Of a stretch of 64,000 nt of DNA, positions 47,228-55,482 are shown piece after piece; the stretch's first letter is position 1; every line of letters starts with the position of its first letter. The DNA lies in contig CAWDMB010000014.1 in NCBI GenBank assembly GCA_963803375.1, forward strand, positions 186,001 through 250,000. Reading direction: 5' to 3'. The notes below the pieces were generated by a model, which ran no database searches, was not told the origin of the DNA, and saw only the letters and a list, made by a program, of their open reading frames with translations. Origin of the DNA: JAOPZW01 sp963803375 (GTDB taxonomy: Bacteria; Actinomycetota; Thermoleophilia; Solirubrobacterales; Solirubrobacteraceae). Position numbers and translations under genes: made by a program.

Positions 47228-47731
47228 TCAGCCTCCGAGCTCGACGAGCCCGAACCGCAGACCGTCGGCGTCGACGCTCGCCTCGCCCATCGTGTGGACG
47301 GGCTGGCGGCGGCGGTCGGTCGGGCTGCCGGGGTTGAAGATCTCGAGGCCCAGCGCGTCGTCGCGCTCGTGCAGCGGGACGTGCGAGTGGCCGAAGACGA
47401 CGGCGTCGGCCTGCGGGAACCGCCGGCGCAGGCGGGCCGGACGGCCGGCGCTCGGGCCAGCGTCGTGGACGACGACGACACGCCACCCCTCCACGACGAC
47501 CATCCGCGCGGCCGGCAGCGTGGCCCGGACCGCGGGCTCGTCGACGTTGCCGTGGACAGCGTCGACCGGCGGTCCGAGCGCACGCAGCTGCTCGAGCACG
47601 GAGAGCGCCACGAGGTCGCCCGCATGCAGGATGCGGTCGGCGGCGCGCAGGCGGGCCACGCAGGCCTCGGGGAGCCGCCGCGCGCCCCGCGGCAGGTGCG
47701 TGTCGGAGATGATCGCCAGCCGCGTGGCCAC
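47228..47731 (-). CDS. YfcE/MJ0936-type metallophosphoesterase
   Basis: 167 residues from GTG 47731. Metal-binding blocks IISDTHLP, LHAGDLV, GNVDE, VVHDAG and FGHSHVP in family order; IFNPGSP closes the domain. It is a small binuclear-metal phosphodiesterase of unknown cellular substrate. The GTG overlaps the cupin stop codon. Confidence 0.9.
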   Translation of the reverse strand: MATRLAIISDTHLPRGARRLPEACVARLRAADRILHAGDLVALSVLEQLRALGPPVDAVHGNVDEPAVRATLPAARMVVVEGWRVVVVHDAGPSAGRPARLRRRFPQADAVVFGHSHVPLHERDDALGLEIFNPGSPTDRRRQPVHTMGEASVDADGLRFGLVELGG

Positions 47732-48108
47732 TACGGCTCGTCGACGAGGACGGTGTCCCCGTCCGCGTAGGGCGGAGAGCAGCAGCAGAGCAGGACGAGG
47801 GGCTCCTCCCCGGTGCACACGAGCTGGTGCACAGTGCCCGGTGCGATGACGACGCAGTCGCCGGCCGCGACCGGCGCGCGCTCGTCGCCGAGGCGCAGCT
47901 CGCCCCGCCCGGCCGTGAAGAAGTAGAGCTCCTCGGTCGTGCGGTGCAGGTGCGCGATGGTTCGCCCGCCCGCAGGCACCGTGGCCTCGGCGAGGCTCTG
48001 CGCCCGGGCGGGCGCCGCGGCGCCGCCGCCGAGGCCCGCGAGCTCGCGGATCGTCGATCCGTCGAGCGTCGTGAATCCGACCAGGGCGTCGAGGCTCGAG
48101 CGGTCCAT
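47731..48108 (-). CDS. Single-domain cupin
   Basis: 125 residues. Cupin motif 1 HLHRTTEELYFFTAGRGEL and motif 2 PGTVHQLVCTGEEPLVLLC supply metal ligands. A sugar-isomerase-like or regulatory role is possible; substrate unknown. TAGCCT lies 6 nt before the ATG, suggesting a leaderless transcript. It overlaps the phosphoesterase start. Confidence 0.85.
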   Translation of the reverse strand: MDRSSLDALVGFTTLDGSTIRELAGLGGGAAAPARAQSLAEATVPAGGRTIAHLHRTTEELYFFTAGRGELRLGDERAPVAAGDCVVIAPGTVHQLVCTGEEPLVLLCCCSPPYADGDTVLVDEP

Positions 48109-48120
48109 GCCCGCAGGCTA

Positions 48121-48149
48121 CGCCCCGCCGGCGGGTGGCCGGCGGGGCG
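48121..48149 (-). terminator. 11-bp hairpin downstream of the WecA-like gene
   Basis: CGCCCCGCCGG pairs perfectly with CCGGCGGGGCG around a 7-nt loop between the WecA-like stop and the cupin promoter. No U-tract. Confidence 0.65.
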
Positions 48150-48196
48150 TCGCCGCTGATCGGCTCACGCGATCGCGCGGCCCGCCCCGCCCTCGG

Positions 48197-49366
48197 TCAC
48201 TCCGCCACCGTCTCCCATTCGCCCGTCTCGATCCGCTCGGCGACGTCGGCGTCGATCTCGGCCTCGGTCGCCTCGGGCTTCGTGCGCCGCAGCCGGATCA
48301 TGTCCAGGCGCTTGAACTTCAGGATCTCGAGCACGTAGACGAGGTAGACGCTGGCAGCGAGGACCACCGCGAAGAGCACGGCCATCAGGGCCGCCCAGCC
48401 CGCGTGGAGGTGGCCGCGATCGTCGGAGTAGGGCACGAAGCGCACGGCGACGGCGAGGCCGCCCATCGAGGTCATCCACGCGTAGAGGTAGAGCACGGTC
48501 CGGCGCTGGGAGAAGCCGATGTTCGCCATGCGGTGGTGGAAGTGCCAGCGATCGGCCCGGTAGACGGGGCGCCCGTACTTGATCCGCTTGGCGACCACGA
48601 AGCCGGTGTCCAGGAACGGTACGGCGAGGATGAGCAGCGGCCCGATCAGCGCGATCAGGGCGTTCGTCTTCAGCGTCCCCTCGACGATGATCGCGCCGAG
48701 CAGGTACCCGAGCAGGTTCGAGCCGCAGTCGCCCATGAAGACCGACGCGGGGTGGAAGTTGTGGACCAGGAAGCCCAGCGCGCAGCCGGCGACGATCGCG
48801 GCGAGGACGGCGGCGTCGGCCTTGCCGAGGTCGAACGCGATGATCGAGAACGACAGCGCCGCGATCGCGCCGACGCCGGCGGCCAGCCCGTCGACGCCGT
48901 CGGAGAAGTTGACGACGTTGACGAGCAGGACGACGCCGAGGAGCGTCAGCGGCGCGCCGAGGTCGCCGAGGTCCACGCGGCCGACGAACGGCAGCGTGAA
49001 GGCGTCGACGGTAAGGCCGTTGGCGACCGGGATCGCCACCGCGGCGACCTGGCCCGCGAGCTTGACCCCCGGGTGCAGGTCGACGAGGTCGTCGACGGCG
49101 CCGACGAGGGCGATGACTACGGCGCCGACCAGGATCGCGTCGAGGGTGCTCGTCCGGGGCAGCCAGACGAGCGCGGCCACGAGCACGCCGGCGAGCATCG
49201 CGATGCCGCCGAGCAGCGGGGTCGTGCGGTCGCCGAGCCCGCGTGCCCGCGGCGCATCGACCGCGCCCAGGCGCCGGGCGAGCCGGCCGACGGTCGGCGT
49301 CAGCGCCGCGGTGAGCGCGAGCGCCGCGGCACCGCCCAGCACGGCGTCGAGCTCGTCGGGGGTCAT
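48197..49366 (-). CDS. WecA/TagO-type polyprenyl-phosphate sugar-1-phosphate transferase
   Basis: 389 residues from ATG 49366, about eleven membrane helices. Signature loops: DRTTPLLGGIAML, GAVDDLVDL (Asp-Asp), NVVNFSDGVDGLAAG, VHNFHPASVFMGDCGSN and the HFHHRM His cluster. Such enzymes load GlcNAc-1-P or a similar sugar onto undecaprenyl phosphate, the first step of wall teichoic acid, arabinogalactan-like or O-antigen chains. The C-terminus has a charged tail. It complements the sugar-nucleotide genes at 16-21 kb. Confidence 0.92.
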   Translation of the reverse strand: MTPDELDAVLGGAAALALTAALTPTVGRLARRLGAVDAPRARGLGDRTTPLLGGIAMLAGVLVAALVWLPRTSTLDAILVGAVVIALVGAVDDLVDLHPGVKLAGQVAAVAIPVANGLTVDAFTLPFVGRVDLGDLGAPLTLLGVVLLVNVVNFSDGVDGLAAGVGAIAALSFSIIAFDLGKADAAVLAAIVAGCALGFLVHNFHPASVFMGDCGSNLLGYLLGAIIVEGTLKTNALIALIGPLLILAVPFLDTGFVVAKRIKYGRPVYRADRWHFHHRMANIGFSQRRTVLYLYAWMTSMGGLAVAVRFVPYSDDRGHLHAGWAALMAVLFAVVLAASVYLVYVLEILKFKRLDMIRLRRTKPEATEAEIDADVAERIETGEWETVAE

Positions 49367-49725
49367 CGACGGGCAAGGATCGCAGGCGGCTCCGCTGTCA
49401 GGCGTGCGCGCGCTTCGCGCCACGGTCGCGGAGCGCCGATACTCGCGGCCGGGTCGGAGCGAGGGGCGGGCGCCCTGTCCGGGCGCCCGCGCGCCGCTGG
49501 GCCACATACACGACGCCCCACGTCGCCGAACCGGCCCACCGCCCCTGGCAACGGCGCGGGGGGTTCCGGTAGCAACGGCGCGGAAATGGTCGTCAGGCGT
49601 TAGACGCGGTCGGCGCCTGACACGCACGGCTCCTGCTTCGAGCCCGCGAGCGAGAGCGCGTCACAGGCGGGCGTCCGATTCCGTGAGTGCGGCCTCTCCG
49701 CGGGTCGCGCGCGGACGACCGCACT
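49367..49725. other. Intergenic region between divergent wecA-like and LuxR genes
   Basis: No gene seen. It holds a direct repeat CAACGGCGCGG (two copies about 25 nt apart) and an 8-bp dyad GTCAGGCG (49592-49599)/CGCCTGAC (49614-49621) about 105 nt upstream of the LuxR start, a possible regulator site. Confidence 0.35.
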
Positions 49726-51351
49726 ATGGTTGCGTCCACGCGAGCGGATGAGGCCAGCGGAGCGATCGAGGACGGCCACGTGGCGCTCGCGCGCGGCGCA
49801 TGGGCCGAGGCGCGGGCACGGTTCGCCGACGCGCTCGCGCAGGAGGAGACGCCGGAGGCGTTCGAGGGGGCGGGTCTCGCCGCCCGCTATGAGCTCGATG
49901 CGGAGGCCGCGATCGAGGCGCATGAGCGTGGCTACCGCCTCGCCCGCTCGCGCGGCGACGTCGCCACCGCGGCGCGGCTGGCGATACAGCTCTGCCACGA
50001 CGCCTACGCATTTCGGGGGCCGGCCGAGGCCTCGGGCTGGGTCGAGCGCGCCGCGCTGCTGATTGAGCGGCAGCCGCCAACCGTTGCGACCGCCTGGGTG
50101 TCACTGCTGCGCGCCCACTTCGCGCTCTCCGATCACCACCCCGACTTGGCGCTGGAGGGGTCAGCGCAGGCGATCGCGCTCGCGCGCGAGGTGGAAGCGG
50201 TCGACGTCGAGATGCTCGCGCTTGGGCTCAACGGTCTTGCTCTGGTCAGCACCGGCGAGATCGAGGCTGGCATGCGGCGGCTCGACGCCGCCGCGGCCGC
50301 GGCGGTCGGCGGCGAGATGACCGATGCGGACTCGATCGAGACGGTGTGCTGTCACATGATCGACGCCTGCAAGCTGGTCCGCGATCTCGAGCGGGCGACC
50401 GAGTGGTGCCTACGCGTGCGCGACATCGCGACACGCTTCGCGGACCGTCAGATGTTCTCGATCTGCCGCACGGCCTACGCGGACGTGCTGCTCTGGCACG
50501 GCGACTGGGAGCGCGCCGACGAGGAGCTGACGGCGGCGGTAGAGGAGCTGAGCGCGCTGCGGCCAGGGCGTGACGTCGACCCGCTCGCCCGACTGGCCGA
50601 GCTTAGGCGCCGGCAGGGACGCACCGCCGAGGCGGAGGAGCTTCTGGCCCGGGTGGAGTCGCACCGCTTCCATGCCCTTCTCGTCGGGCTGCTGGCACTC
50701 GACCGTGGAGACGCGGAGACCGCGCTCGATGCGGTGGCGCGCCTCCTGCGCCGCGTTGGCGAGGCCGACCGCTTCGAGCGGGTGGCAGGACTCGACCTGA
50801 TGGTGCGCGCGGCGGTGGCCGGCGACGACGCGGCGTCCGCCCGCGAAGCCGCCGACGAGATCGCCGCGATCGCCGCGGCATGCCCGAACGCGCCGCTTCG
50901 CGCCGCGGCTCTGCTCGCCGAGGGCCGTGTCGCGGCAGCGGCGGCCGAGGCTGCCACCGCCTATCCGCTCCTCGAGGATGCCGGCGACCTATTCGATGCC
51001 GCCGGCGCCCGTTACGACGCTGCGCTCGCGCGGCTCGAGCTCGCCTCCGTGCTGCGCGTCCTCGGGCGGGACGGGCCGGCGGCGAGAGCCGAGGCCCGTG
51101 CCGGCAAGGCGCTGGAGGAGCTCGGTGCGCGGGCACCGGCTGCGCGCGTCGGCGGGCTCTCGGCGCGCGAGGCCGAGGTGCTCCGGCTGGTGGCACGCGG
51201 GCTCTCGAACGCCGACATCGCCCGCGAGCTCGTGCTGAGCGTGCGCACCGTGGAGCGCCACGTGGCCAACGTCTACCTCAAGATCGGCGCCTCCGGCCGC
51301 ACAGCGCGGGCGGTCGCGACCGCCTGGGCCCACGCGCACGGGATTACGTAG
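49726..51351 (+). CDS. LuxR-type regulator with TPR-like sensor region
   Basis: 541 residues from ATG 49726. Residues about 20-450 are helical repeats (TPR-like, Ala/Glu-rich) without a P-loop, so it is not a full MalT/LAL ATPase. The C-terminal LuxR HTH reads LSAREAEVLRLVARGLSNADIA, ELVLSVRTVERHVANVYLKIG. It likely controls the downstream cupin and methyltransferase genes; this LuxR-cupin-methyltransferase order is familiar from related actinobacteria. Lower GC patches than the core genes are seen. Confidence 0.88.
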   Translation: MVASTRADEASGAIEDGHVALARGAWAEARARFADALAQEETPEAFEGAGLAARYELDAEAAIEAHERGYRLARSRGDVATAARLAIQLCHDAYAFRGPAEASGWVERAALLIERQPPTVATAWVSLLRAHFALSDHHPDLALEGSAQAIALAREVEAVDVEMLALGLNGLALVSTGEIEAGMRRLDAAAAAAVGGEMTDADSIETVCCHMIDACKLVRDLERATEWCLRVRDIATRFADRQMFSICRTAYADVLLWHGDWERADEELTAAVEELSALRPGRDVDPLARLAELRRRQGRTAEAEELLARVESHRFHALLVGLLALDRGDAETALDAVARLLRRVGEADRFERVAGLDLMVRAAVAGDDAASAREAADEIAAIAAACPNAPLRAAALLAEGRVAAAAAEAATAYPLLEDAGDLFDAAGARYDAALARLELASVLRVLGRDGPAARAEARAGKALEELGARAPAARVGGLSAREAEVLRLVARGLSNADIARELVLSVRTVERHVANVYLKIGASGRTARAVATAWAHAHGIT

Positions 51352-51458
51352 CGGGCGGCCACCAGTTGGGTACCGGCACCGATGCGGGGCGGCCGGTGCG
51401 CGCCTAGCCTCGGTTTCGAGCCCGGTTCGGGCAAGCCACGAGCCAGAGGAGGCGCGAC

Positions 51459-51853
51459 GTGCCGAAGGCGTCGAAGGAAACCGCGTCGGAGAGGATTGCA
51501 CTGGAGGGACTCGACGTGCTCGTCGAGCACCTCGACGGCGGCTACTCGGTCTGCTTCGAGTCACACACAGCGGATGCCGACCTTGGGGACCTTTCCGCGG
51601 GCTGCCGGACGACCGCTGCCAGCTCCCGCGCTGGGGCTATGTGATCAGGGGGAAGGTGGCCTTCCGGCTCGTCGACCGTGAGGAGACCTACGAGGCCGGC
51701 GACGCCCACTACGTCCGACCCGGCCACACGCCCATCCACTACGCGGGAGCTGAGATCGTCGAGTTCAGCCCGACCGACGTCCTCGGGCAGACGCTCCCGG
51801 TGGTGATGGACAACCTGCATGCGGCCGGAGCCGCGGCAAGGACTCCGGGATGA
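51459..51853 (+). pseudogene. Cupin-domain gene broken by a single frameshift
   Basis: From GTG 51459 (AGAGGAGG upstream) the frame gives 41 good residues to SHTADAD. A -1 shift near 51580-51590 then restores FRGLPDDRCQLPRWGYV, IRGKVAFRLVDREETYEAGD, YVRPGHTPIHY and IVEFSPTDVLGQ to the stop at 51853. Together they make one roughly 130-residue cupin. Without the shift the first frame ends at 51644. No canonical slippery heptamer was found, so a real mutation or a sequencing error is more likely than programmed shifting. Confidence 0.7.
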
Positions 51854-52563
51854 ACTACAGGCTCGCCTACGCGATCGGCTTCCATCCGTGGGAGGACCTG
51901 GCGGAGCATCCGCCCTTCGCAGGCAAGCTCTTGGAGCTGGTGGCTCGCGAGGAGGACGGCCGCGAGCCGCCCTACGGTTCGGCGCTCGACCTCGGCACCG
52001 GCAGCGCAGTTTGGGGCGTCCAGCTCGCCAAGCGGGGCTGGCGGGTGACCGGCGTCGACATCGTCGAGAAGGCTTTGCGCCGTGCCCGCGAGCGGGTCGA
52101 CGAGGCCGACGTCCAGATGCGTCTCGTGCGCGGCGACGTGACGGCGCTACGGCAGGCGGACGTCGGCTCCGCCTTCCGACTGGTGCTCGACACCGGGACC
52201 TTCCACGGGCTCAGCGATGCCCAACGCGAGGCGATGGGCCGCGAGGTGAGCGCGATCGCGGCCCCCGACGCCACCGTCGTGCTCGACTGCTTCGCACCGC
52301 GGCGCAGGGGGCCGCTGCCGCGTGGCGCCAGCCGTGCGGCCGTCGCGGCGGCCTTCCCGGGATGGGAGGTCACCGACGTCGAGGTCGCGGACACCGAGCC
52401 GGACGTGCTCGCACGACTGTTCAGGTTCGACGAGCGCTTCTACCGCCTACGCCGCAACGGGACCACGCCCGCAGCTACGCGCTCGAGGAGGGCGCGGGGC
52501 TCGGCACCGTGCCTCGGGAGATCGGCAGGGTCGCGCTGCCTCGGCCGCGCGGCTTCGGCGTGA
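51850..52563 (+). CDS. Class I SAM-dependent methyltransferase
   Basis: 237 residues; ATG overlaps the cupin stop (ATGA). Motif I ALDLGTGSAVWGVQLA, motif II GVDIVEKAL, LVRGDVTAL and LVLDTGTFHGLS are clear. The last 38 residues after FYRLRRN are Arg/Ala/Ser low-complexity, unlike relatives that stop about there, so the natural stop may have been lost. Substrate unknown; in the LuxR-cupin operon. Confidence 0.82.
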   Translation: MNYRLAYAIGFHPWEDLAEHPPFAGKLLELVAREEDGREPPYGSALDLGTGSAVWGVQLAKRGWRVTGVDIVEKALRRARERVDEADVQMRLVRGDVTALRQADVGSAFRLVLDTGTFHGLSDAQREAMGREVSAIAAPDATVVLDCFAPRRRGPLPRGASRAAVAAAFPGWEVTDVEVADTEPDVLARLFRFDERFYRLRRNGTTPAATRSRRARGSAPCLGRSAGSRCLGRAASA

Positions 52564-52589
52564 CCGTGACGTGGAGAGCGGGCGTCGTT

Positions 52590-52616
52590 ATGCCTTTACT
52601 GATAGAGTAAAGGCAT
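52590..52616 (+). promoter_or_regulatory. Palindromic operator overlapping the vapB start codon
   Basis: ATGCCTTTAC (52590-52599) and GTAAAGGCAT (52607-52616) form a perfect 10-bp dyad with a 7-nt spacer. The right arm ends in the AT of the ATG. TAGAGT (52603-52608) lies 6 nt before the ATG and could be the -10 of a leaderless mRNA, which VapBC binding would block. Confidence 0.7.
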
Positions 52617-52833
52617 GCCGCGGATCTCCGCAAAGAACCAGGTGACGATTCCAGTGGCCGCGCTGCACGAGGCGGGGCTGCACGCCGGCGATCAGGTGCT
52701 GGTCGAGGCGCTCGACGGCGAGCTCCGCATCCGCCGTGGCGCGCTGGAGTTCGATGCCGCTTTCGGCGTGCTCACCGGCGTCTACCCGCCCGGCTACCTG
52801 GAACGGCTCGACGCCGAAGACGAACAGCGTTGA
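52615..52833 (+). CDS. vapB: AbrB/SpoVT-fold antitoxin (VapB)
   Basis: 72 residues. The swapped-hairpin DNA-binding domain reads RISAKNQVTIPVAALHEAGL, then GDQVLVEALDGELRIRR; the C-terminal acidic tail is expected to wrap the toxin. TTGA overlap with vapC gives coupling. Probably an autorepressor acting on the dyad at its own start. Confidence 0.88.
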   Translation: MPRISAKNQVTIPVAALHEAGLHAGDQVLVEALDGELRIRRGALEFDAAFGVLTGVYPPGYLERLDAEDEQR

Positions 52834-53237
52834 GGTACGCGCTGGACGCGGACGTGCTGATAGGCGCGCTCGACGGCTCCGACCCGCATCACGCGCAGGC
52901 CCGTGACCTGTTCACGGCCTGGCACGAGCAGGACGACAGCACCTTGATCAGCGTGGTCAACCTCTCCGAGGTGCTCGTCGCGCCAGCCGCAGATCAACGA
53001 CGTCTCCGAGCTGCGCGAGAGGCGATCGCCGCGCTCGGCGTGATGATCCACGCGCCGACCGAGGCGATCGGCGTCGAGGCGTCGCGGTTGCGCGGCCGGC
53101 ATCCACTCAGCCTCGCCGACGCGTATCTGCTCGCCACCGCCAGGCACACGACCAGCAGCGCGGTGTCATTTGACCGCAGGATCGGGCGGTCGGCCACGGC
53201 CGAAGGCATCCCGCTGGCCGCTTCTACGACTGCATAG
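52830..53237 (+). CDS. vapC: PIN-domain RNase toxin (VapC)
   Basis: 135 residues from TTG 52830. The acidic site is complete: Asp6 (YALDADVLI), Glu47 (NLSEVLV), Asp97 (SLADAYLLATA) and Asp115 (SFDRRI). VapC toxins cut tRNA or rRNA. Paired with the AbrB-type antitoxin upstream; the module is intact, in contrast to the PIN relic at 37 kb. Confidence 0.9.
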   Translation: MRYALDADVLIGALDGSDPHHAQARDLFTAWHEQDDSTLISVVNLSEVLVAPAADQRRLRAAREAIAALGVMIHAPTEAIGVEASRLRGRHPLSLADAYLLATARHTTSSAVSFDRRIGRSATAEGIPLAASTTA

Positions 53238-53418
53238 ACGCGGCGATTTGTCCAGCCCGGCGCGTCTGATGTCGCCACCGGCGCTACCAGTTCAACACCA
53301 TCACCGCGCCCGACCAGCTTCGGCCACCGAGCTGAAGGGACGTGAGCCGGTCGGCCCGGGTCGCCGGGAGTTCGCGGGCGTGTTGCCCTTGCCGCGCCCG
53401 GGCGGATACCGTCGGGCC

Positions 53419-53847
53419 GTGATCCGCGTCTCCCACAGCGTCGAGATCGCCCGCTCGCCCGAAGAGGTTTTCGCGTACATCGCCGACCCGTCCAAGCTTG
53501 GGACCTGGCAGGACGCCGAGAACGTCGCGCAGCTCACGCCGGGACCGGTCGGTCCCGGCACGCGGTTTCGCGAGGTTCACAGGGCGCTGGGCAGGCGGAG
53601 GGTCGAGATCACCGAGGTCACGGTGTTCGAGCCGGGACGGCGCTTCGACGTCCGCGTCGTCGACGGACCGCCCGTCGACGGCCGGTGGGACTTCGAGGTC
53701 GCCGACGCCGGAACGCTGCTGACGATGACGCCGACGGTCAGGCTCCCCGGGGCGCTGCGCCACGCCGAGCCGGTCGTGAGCTTCGCCACCGTCCTGGTGT
53801 TCGCGCGCTTTCACCGCCGGCTCAAGCGCATGCTCGAAGGCGCGTGA
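53419..53847 (+). CDS. SRPBCC (START/Bet v1-like) polyketide-cyclase-family protein
   Basis: 142 residues from GTG 53419. One helix-grip domain: VSHSVEIARSPEEVFAYIAD, PSKLGTWQD, GTRFREV and a C-terminal amphipathic helix FARFHRRLKRMLEG. Binds a hydrophobic ligand; the ligand is unknown. TACCGT 6 nt upstream suggests a leaderless mRNA. The 180 nt after vapC carries no gene. Confidence 0.85.
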   Translation: MIRVSHSVEIARSPEEVFAYIADPSKLGTWQDAENVAQLTPGPVGPGTRFREVHRALGRRRVEITEVTVFEPGRRFDVRVVDGPPVDGRWDFEVADAGTLLTMTPTVRLPGALRHAEPVVSFATVLVFARFHRRLKRMLEGA

Positions 53848-53944
53848 CGCACGGCGGGCCGGCGCCGTGAAGGACGCTGAGGGCGCACGCGCGCCGACGA
53901 CTTCGCGGGATTCGGCGTCGCACTCGCGGGCACGGCGACGTCAC

Positions 53945-54415
53945 TCATGGCTCTCGGGTCAGCCGCACGATCGGAATCTCGCGATCGGTCTTCTCTTGGT
54001 ACTTGCCATAGCGAGGAGAGATCTTCGCGATGCGGGCGAGCGACTCAGCCCGCTCCGGCCCCTCCAGTGACTCACCGCGAACCTTGAACCGCTCTGTCCC
54101 GACTTCCAACCAGATGTCGTCGGGATGCTTTGCCATGTTTAGAAACCAGGCTGGGTGGCGTGCGGCTCCGCCGATCGTGGCGGCGACGAGCCAAGCGTTC
54201 TCTCGATCGGGAAAGCCCCCGACCGGGGTTGTCCGTGACTGGCCCGTTTTCGCTCCACGCGTTGTGAGAAGAACCACGGGGAACCCCGCCTTCGAGCTGA
54301 CGCGCTGCTCGCCGGAGCGGCGGTACGTCCGCATCTGCCACTTGCCGATGAGCTTCACGAGCGGAGTCGGCACCCGCGCGCCGCGAGTCCCGGGGGGGTT
54401 GACACGAATGGTCAC
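53945..54415 (-). CDS. Deazaflavin (F420)-dependent nitroreductase-family protein (DDN)
   Basis: 156 residues from GTG 54415 with GGAGG 8 nt upstream. Split-barrel fold with VVLLTTRGAKTGQSRTTPV, AWLVAATIGG, HPAWFLNMAKHPD and the C-terminal FPRYGKYQEKT-like block; these are F420H2-binding signatures of DDN/F420-dependent quinone reductases. Its presence implies that the host makes F420. Confidence 0.9.
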   Translation of the reverse strand: MTIRVNPPGTRGARVPTPLVKLIGKWQMRTYRRSGEQRVSSKAGFPVVLLTTRGAKTGQSRTTPVGGFPDRENAWLVAATIGGAARHPAWFLNMAKHPDDIWLEVGTERFKVRGESLEGPERAESLARIAKISPRYGKYQEKTDREIPIVRLTREP

Positions 54416-54620
54416 GTCAGTTGCCTCCAGATGGCGGCCCGATCCTTCACGCAGTTTATGGCGTGTGCCGACCGAGTAGGCGGTGCGTCCAGCGACGCTA
54501 CCGCTTGGAGGCGGAAGCGAGAGTGGATGCCGCGCGAAACGTCACCAGCTAGCGTCCGGGAAATGGCGTCGTCGCGGCGCCGCCGACGGAATCCCGCGTC
54601 CTCACGACGCGCAGACGTCC

Positions 54621-55361
54621 TCAGCCCCGGTTGTGGTTGACGACCTCGACGTTGTGCCCGTCCGGGTCGAGCACGAACGCGCCGTGGTAGCCCGGGTGGT
54701 AGACCGCGCGCTCGCCCGGCGCGCCGAGGTCCTCGTAGCCCGCCGCGAGCGCGGCGGCGTGGAACGCGCGCACCGTGGCGTCCTCGCGCGCGGGAAATGC
54801 GAGGTGGACGTGCTCGGTGAGCGGCCGCTCGTCCCGGACGAGCGAGAAGCTGTAGTCCGAGCCGGACAGCCGCACGCGACCGGGCTCGTCGTGCGCCAGC
54901 CGGAGCCCAGCGTGCGGGGCGATCGTCGTGTAGAAGCCTCGGGAGGCCTGCGGGTCGCGGACGCGGATCCACAGGTGGTCGACGCGACCGTCGGGCACGG
55001 CGTGCTCGCGATCGCCGTGGACCGCCTCCACGCTGTTGCCGTCGGGGTCGAGCAGGAACCCGCCGTAGTACGTCGGGCCGTACTGCGTGCGCGGCCCCGG
55101 CGCACCGTCGTCGCGGTACCCCGCGTCGACGCCCGCCTGCCAGAACGCGTCGACCTGCGCGCGGTCGCGGGCGCGGAAGCCGATGTGGAGCCCGCGGGTC
55201 ACCGGGTGCTCGCGGTCCGTCGGTCCGATGTCCCAGTCGTCCCACTCGACCAGCTCGGCGTCCGCATGACTGGGCTCGACGCCGAGGACGCTCAGGACGG
55301 TGCGGTAGAAGCGCTCAGAGGCCGCGAGGTCCGAGACGGCGATGGCGACGTGGTCGAACAC
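54621..55361 (-). CDS. Two-domain VOC (glyoxalase fold) protein
   Basis: 246 residues with two tandem VOC units: FDHVAIAVSDLAASERFYRT and DPDGNSVEAV, then DHLWIRVRDPQASRGFY and DPDGHNVEVVNH. The repeat makes a complete metal site possible in one chain. Function unresolved. GTG 55361 with TAGCCT 7 nt upstream. The 200-nt gap toward the DDN gene shows nothing further. Confidence 0.87.
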   Translation of the reverse strand: MFDHVAIAVSDLAASERFYRTVLSVLGVEPSHADAELVEWDDWDIGPTDREHPVTRGLHIGFRARDRAQVDAFWQAGVDAGYRDDGAPGPRTQYGPTYYGGFLLDPDGNSVEAVHGDREHAVPDGRVDHLWIRVRDPQASRGFYTTIAPHAGLRLAHDEPGRVRLSGSDYSFSLVRDERPLTEHVHLAFPAREDATVRAFHAAALAAGYEDLGAPGERAVYHPGYHGAFVLDPDGHNVEVVNHNRG

Positions 55362-55482
55362 CCGGCCGAGGCTAGCGCTGGCCGCGCGCCTGCACGTCGC
55401 GCGCGGCTGGCTTGAGCGCCGCTGCCCGACCTGCGCCAGCCGCCCGGGCAGGTCTGCCGGACACCGTCCGCGCGACCGGCGC

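Noticed and set aside
51570..51600. Programmed -1 frameshift in the cupin gene
   Set aside because: No slippery heptamer of X XXY YYZ form and no clear downstream pseudoknot; mutation or sequencing error is simpler.
52463..52610. Separate gene fragment reading YALEEGAGLGTVPREIGRVA in another frame
   Set aside because: Plausible composition but no start, no recognised family, and it overlaps the methyltransferase tail; insufficient support.
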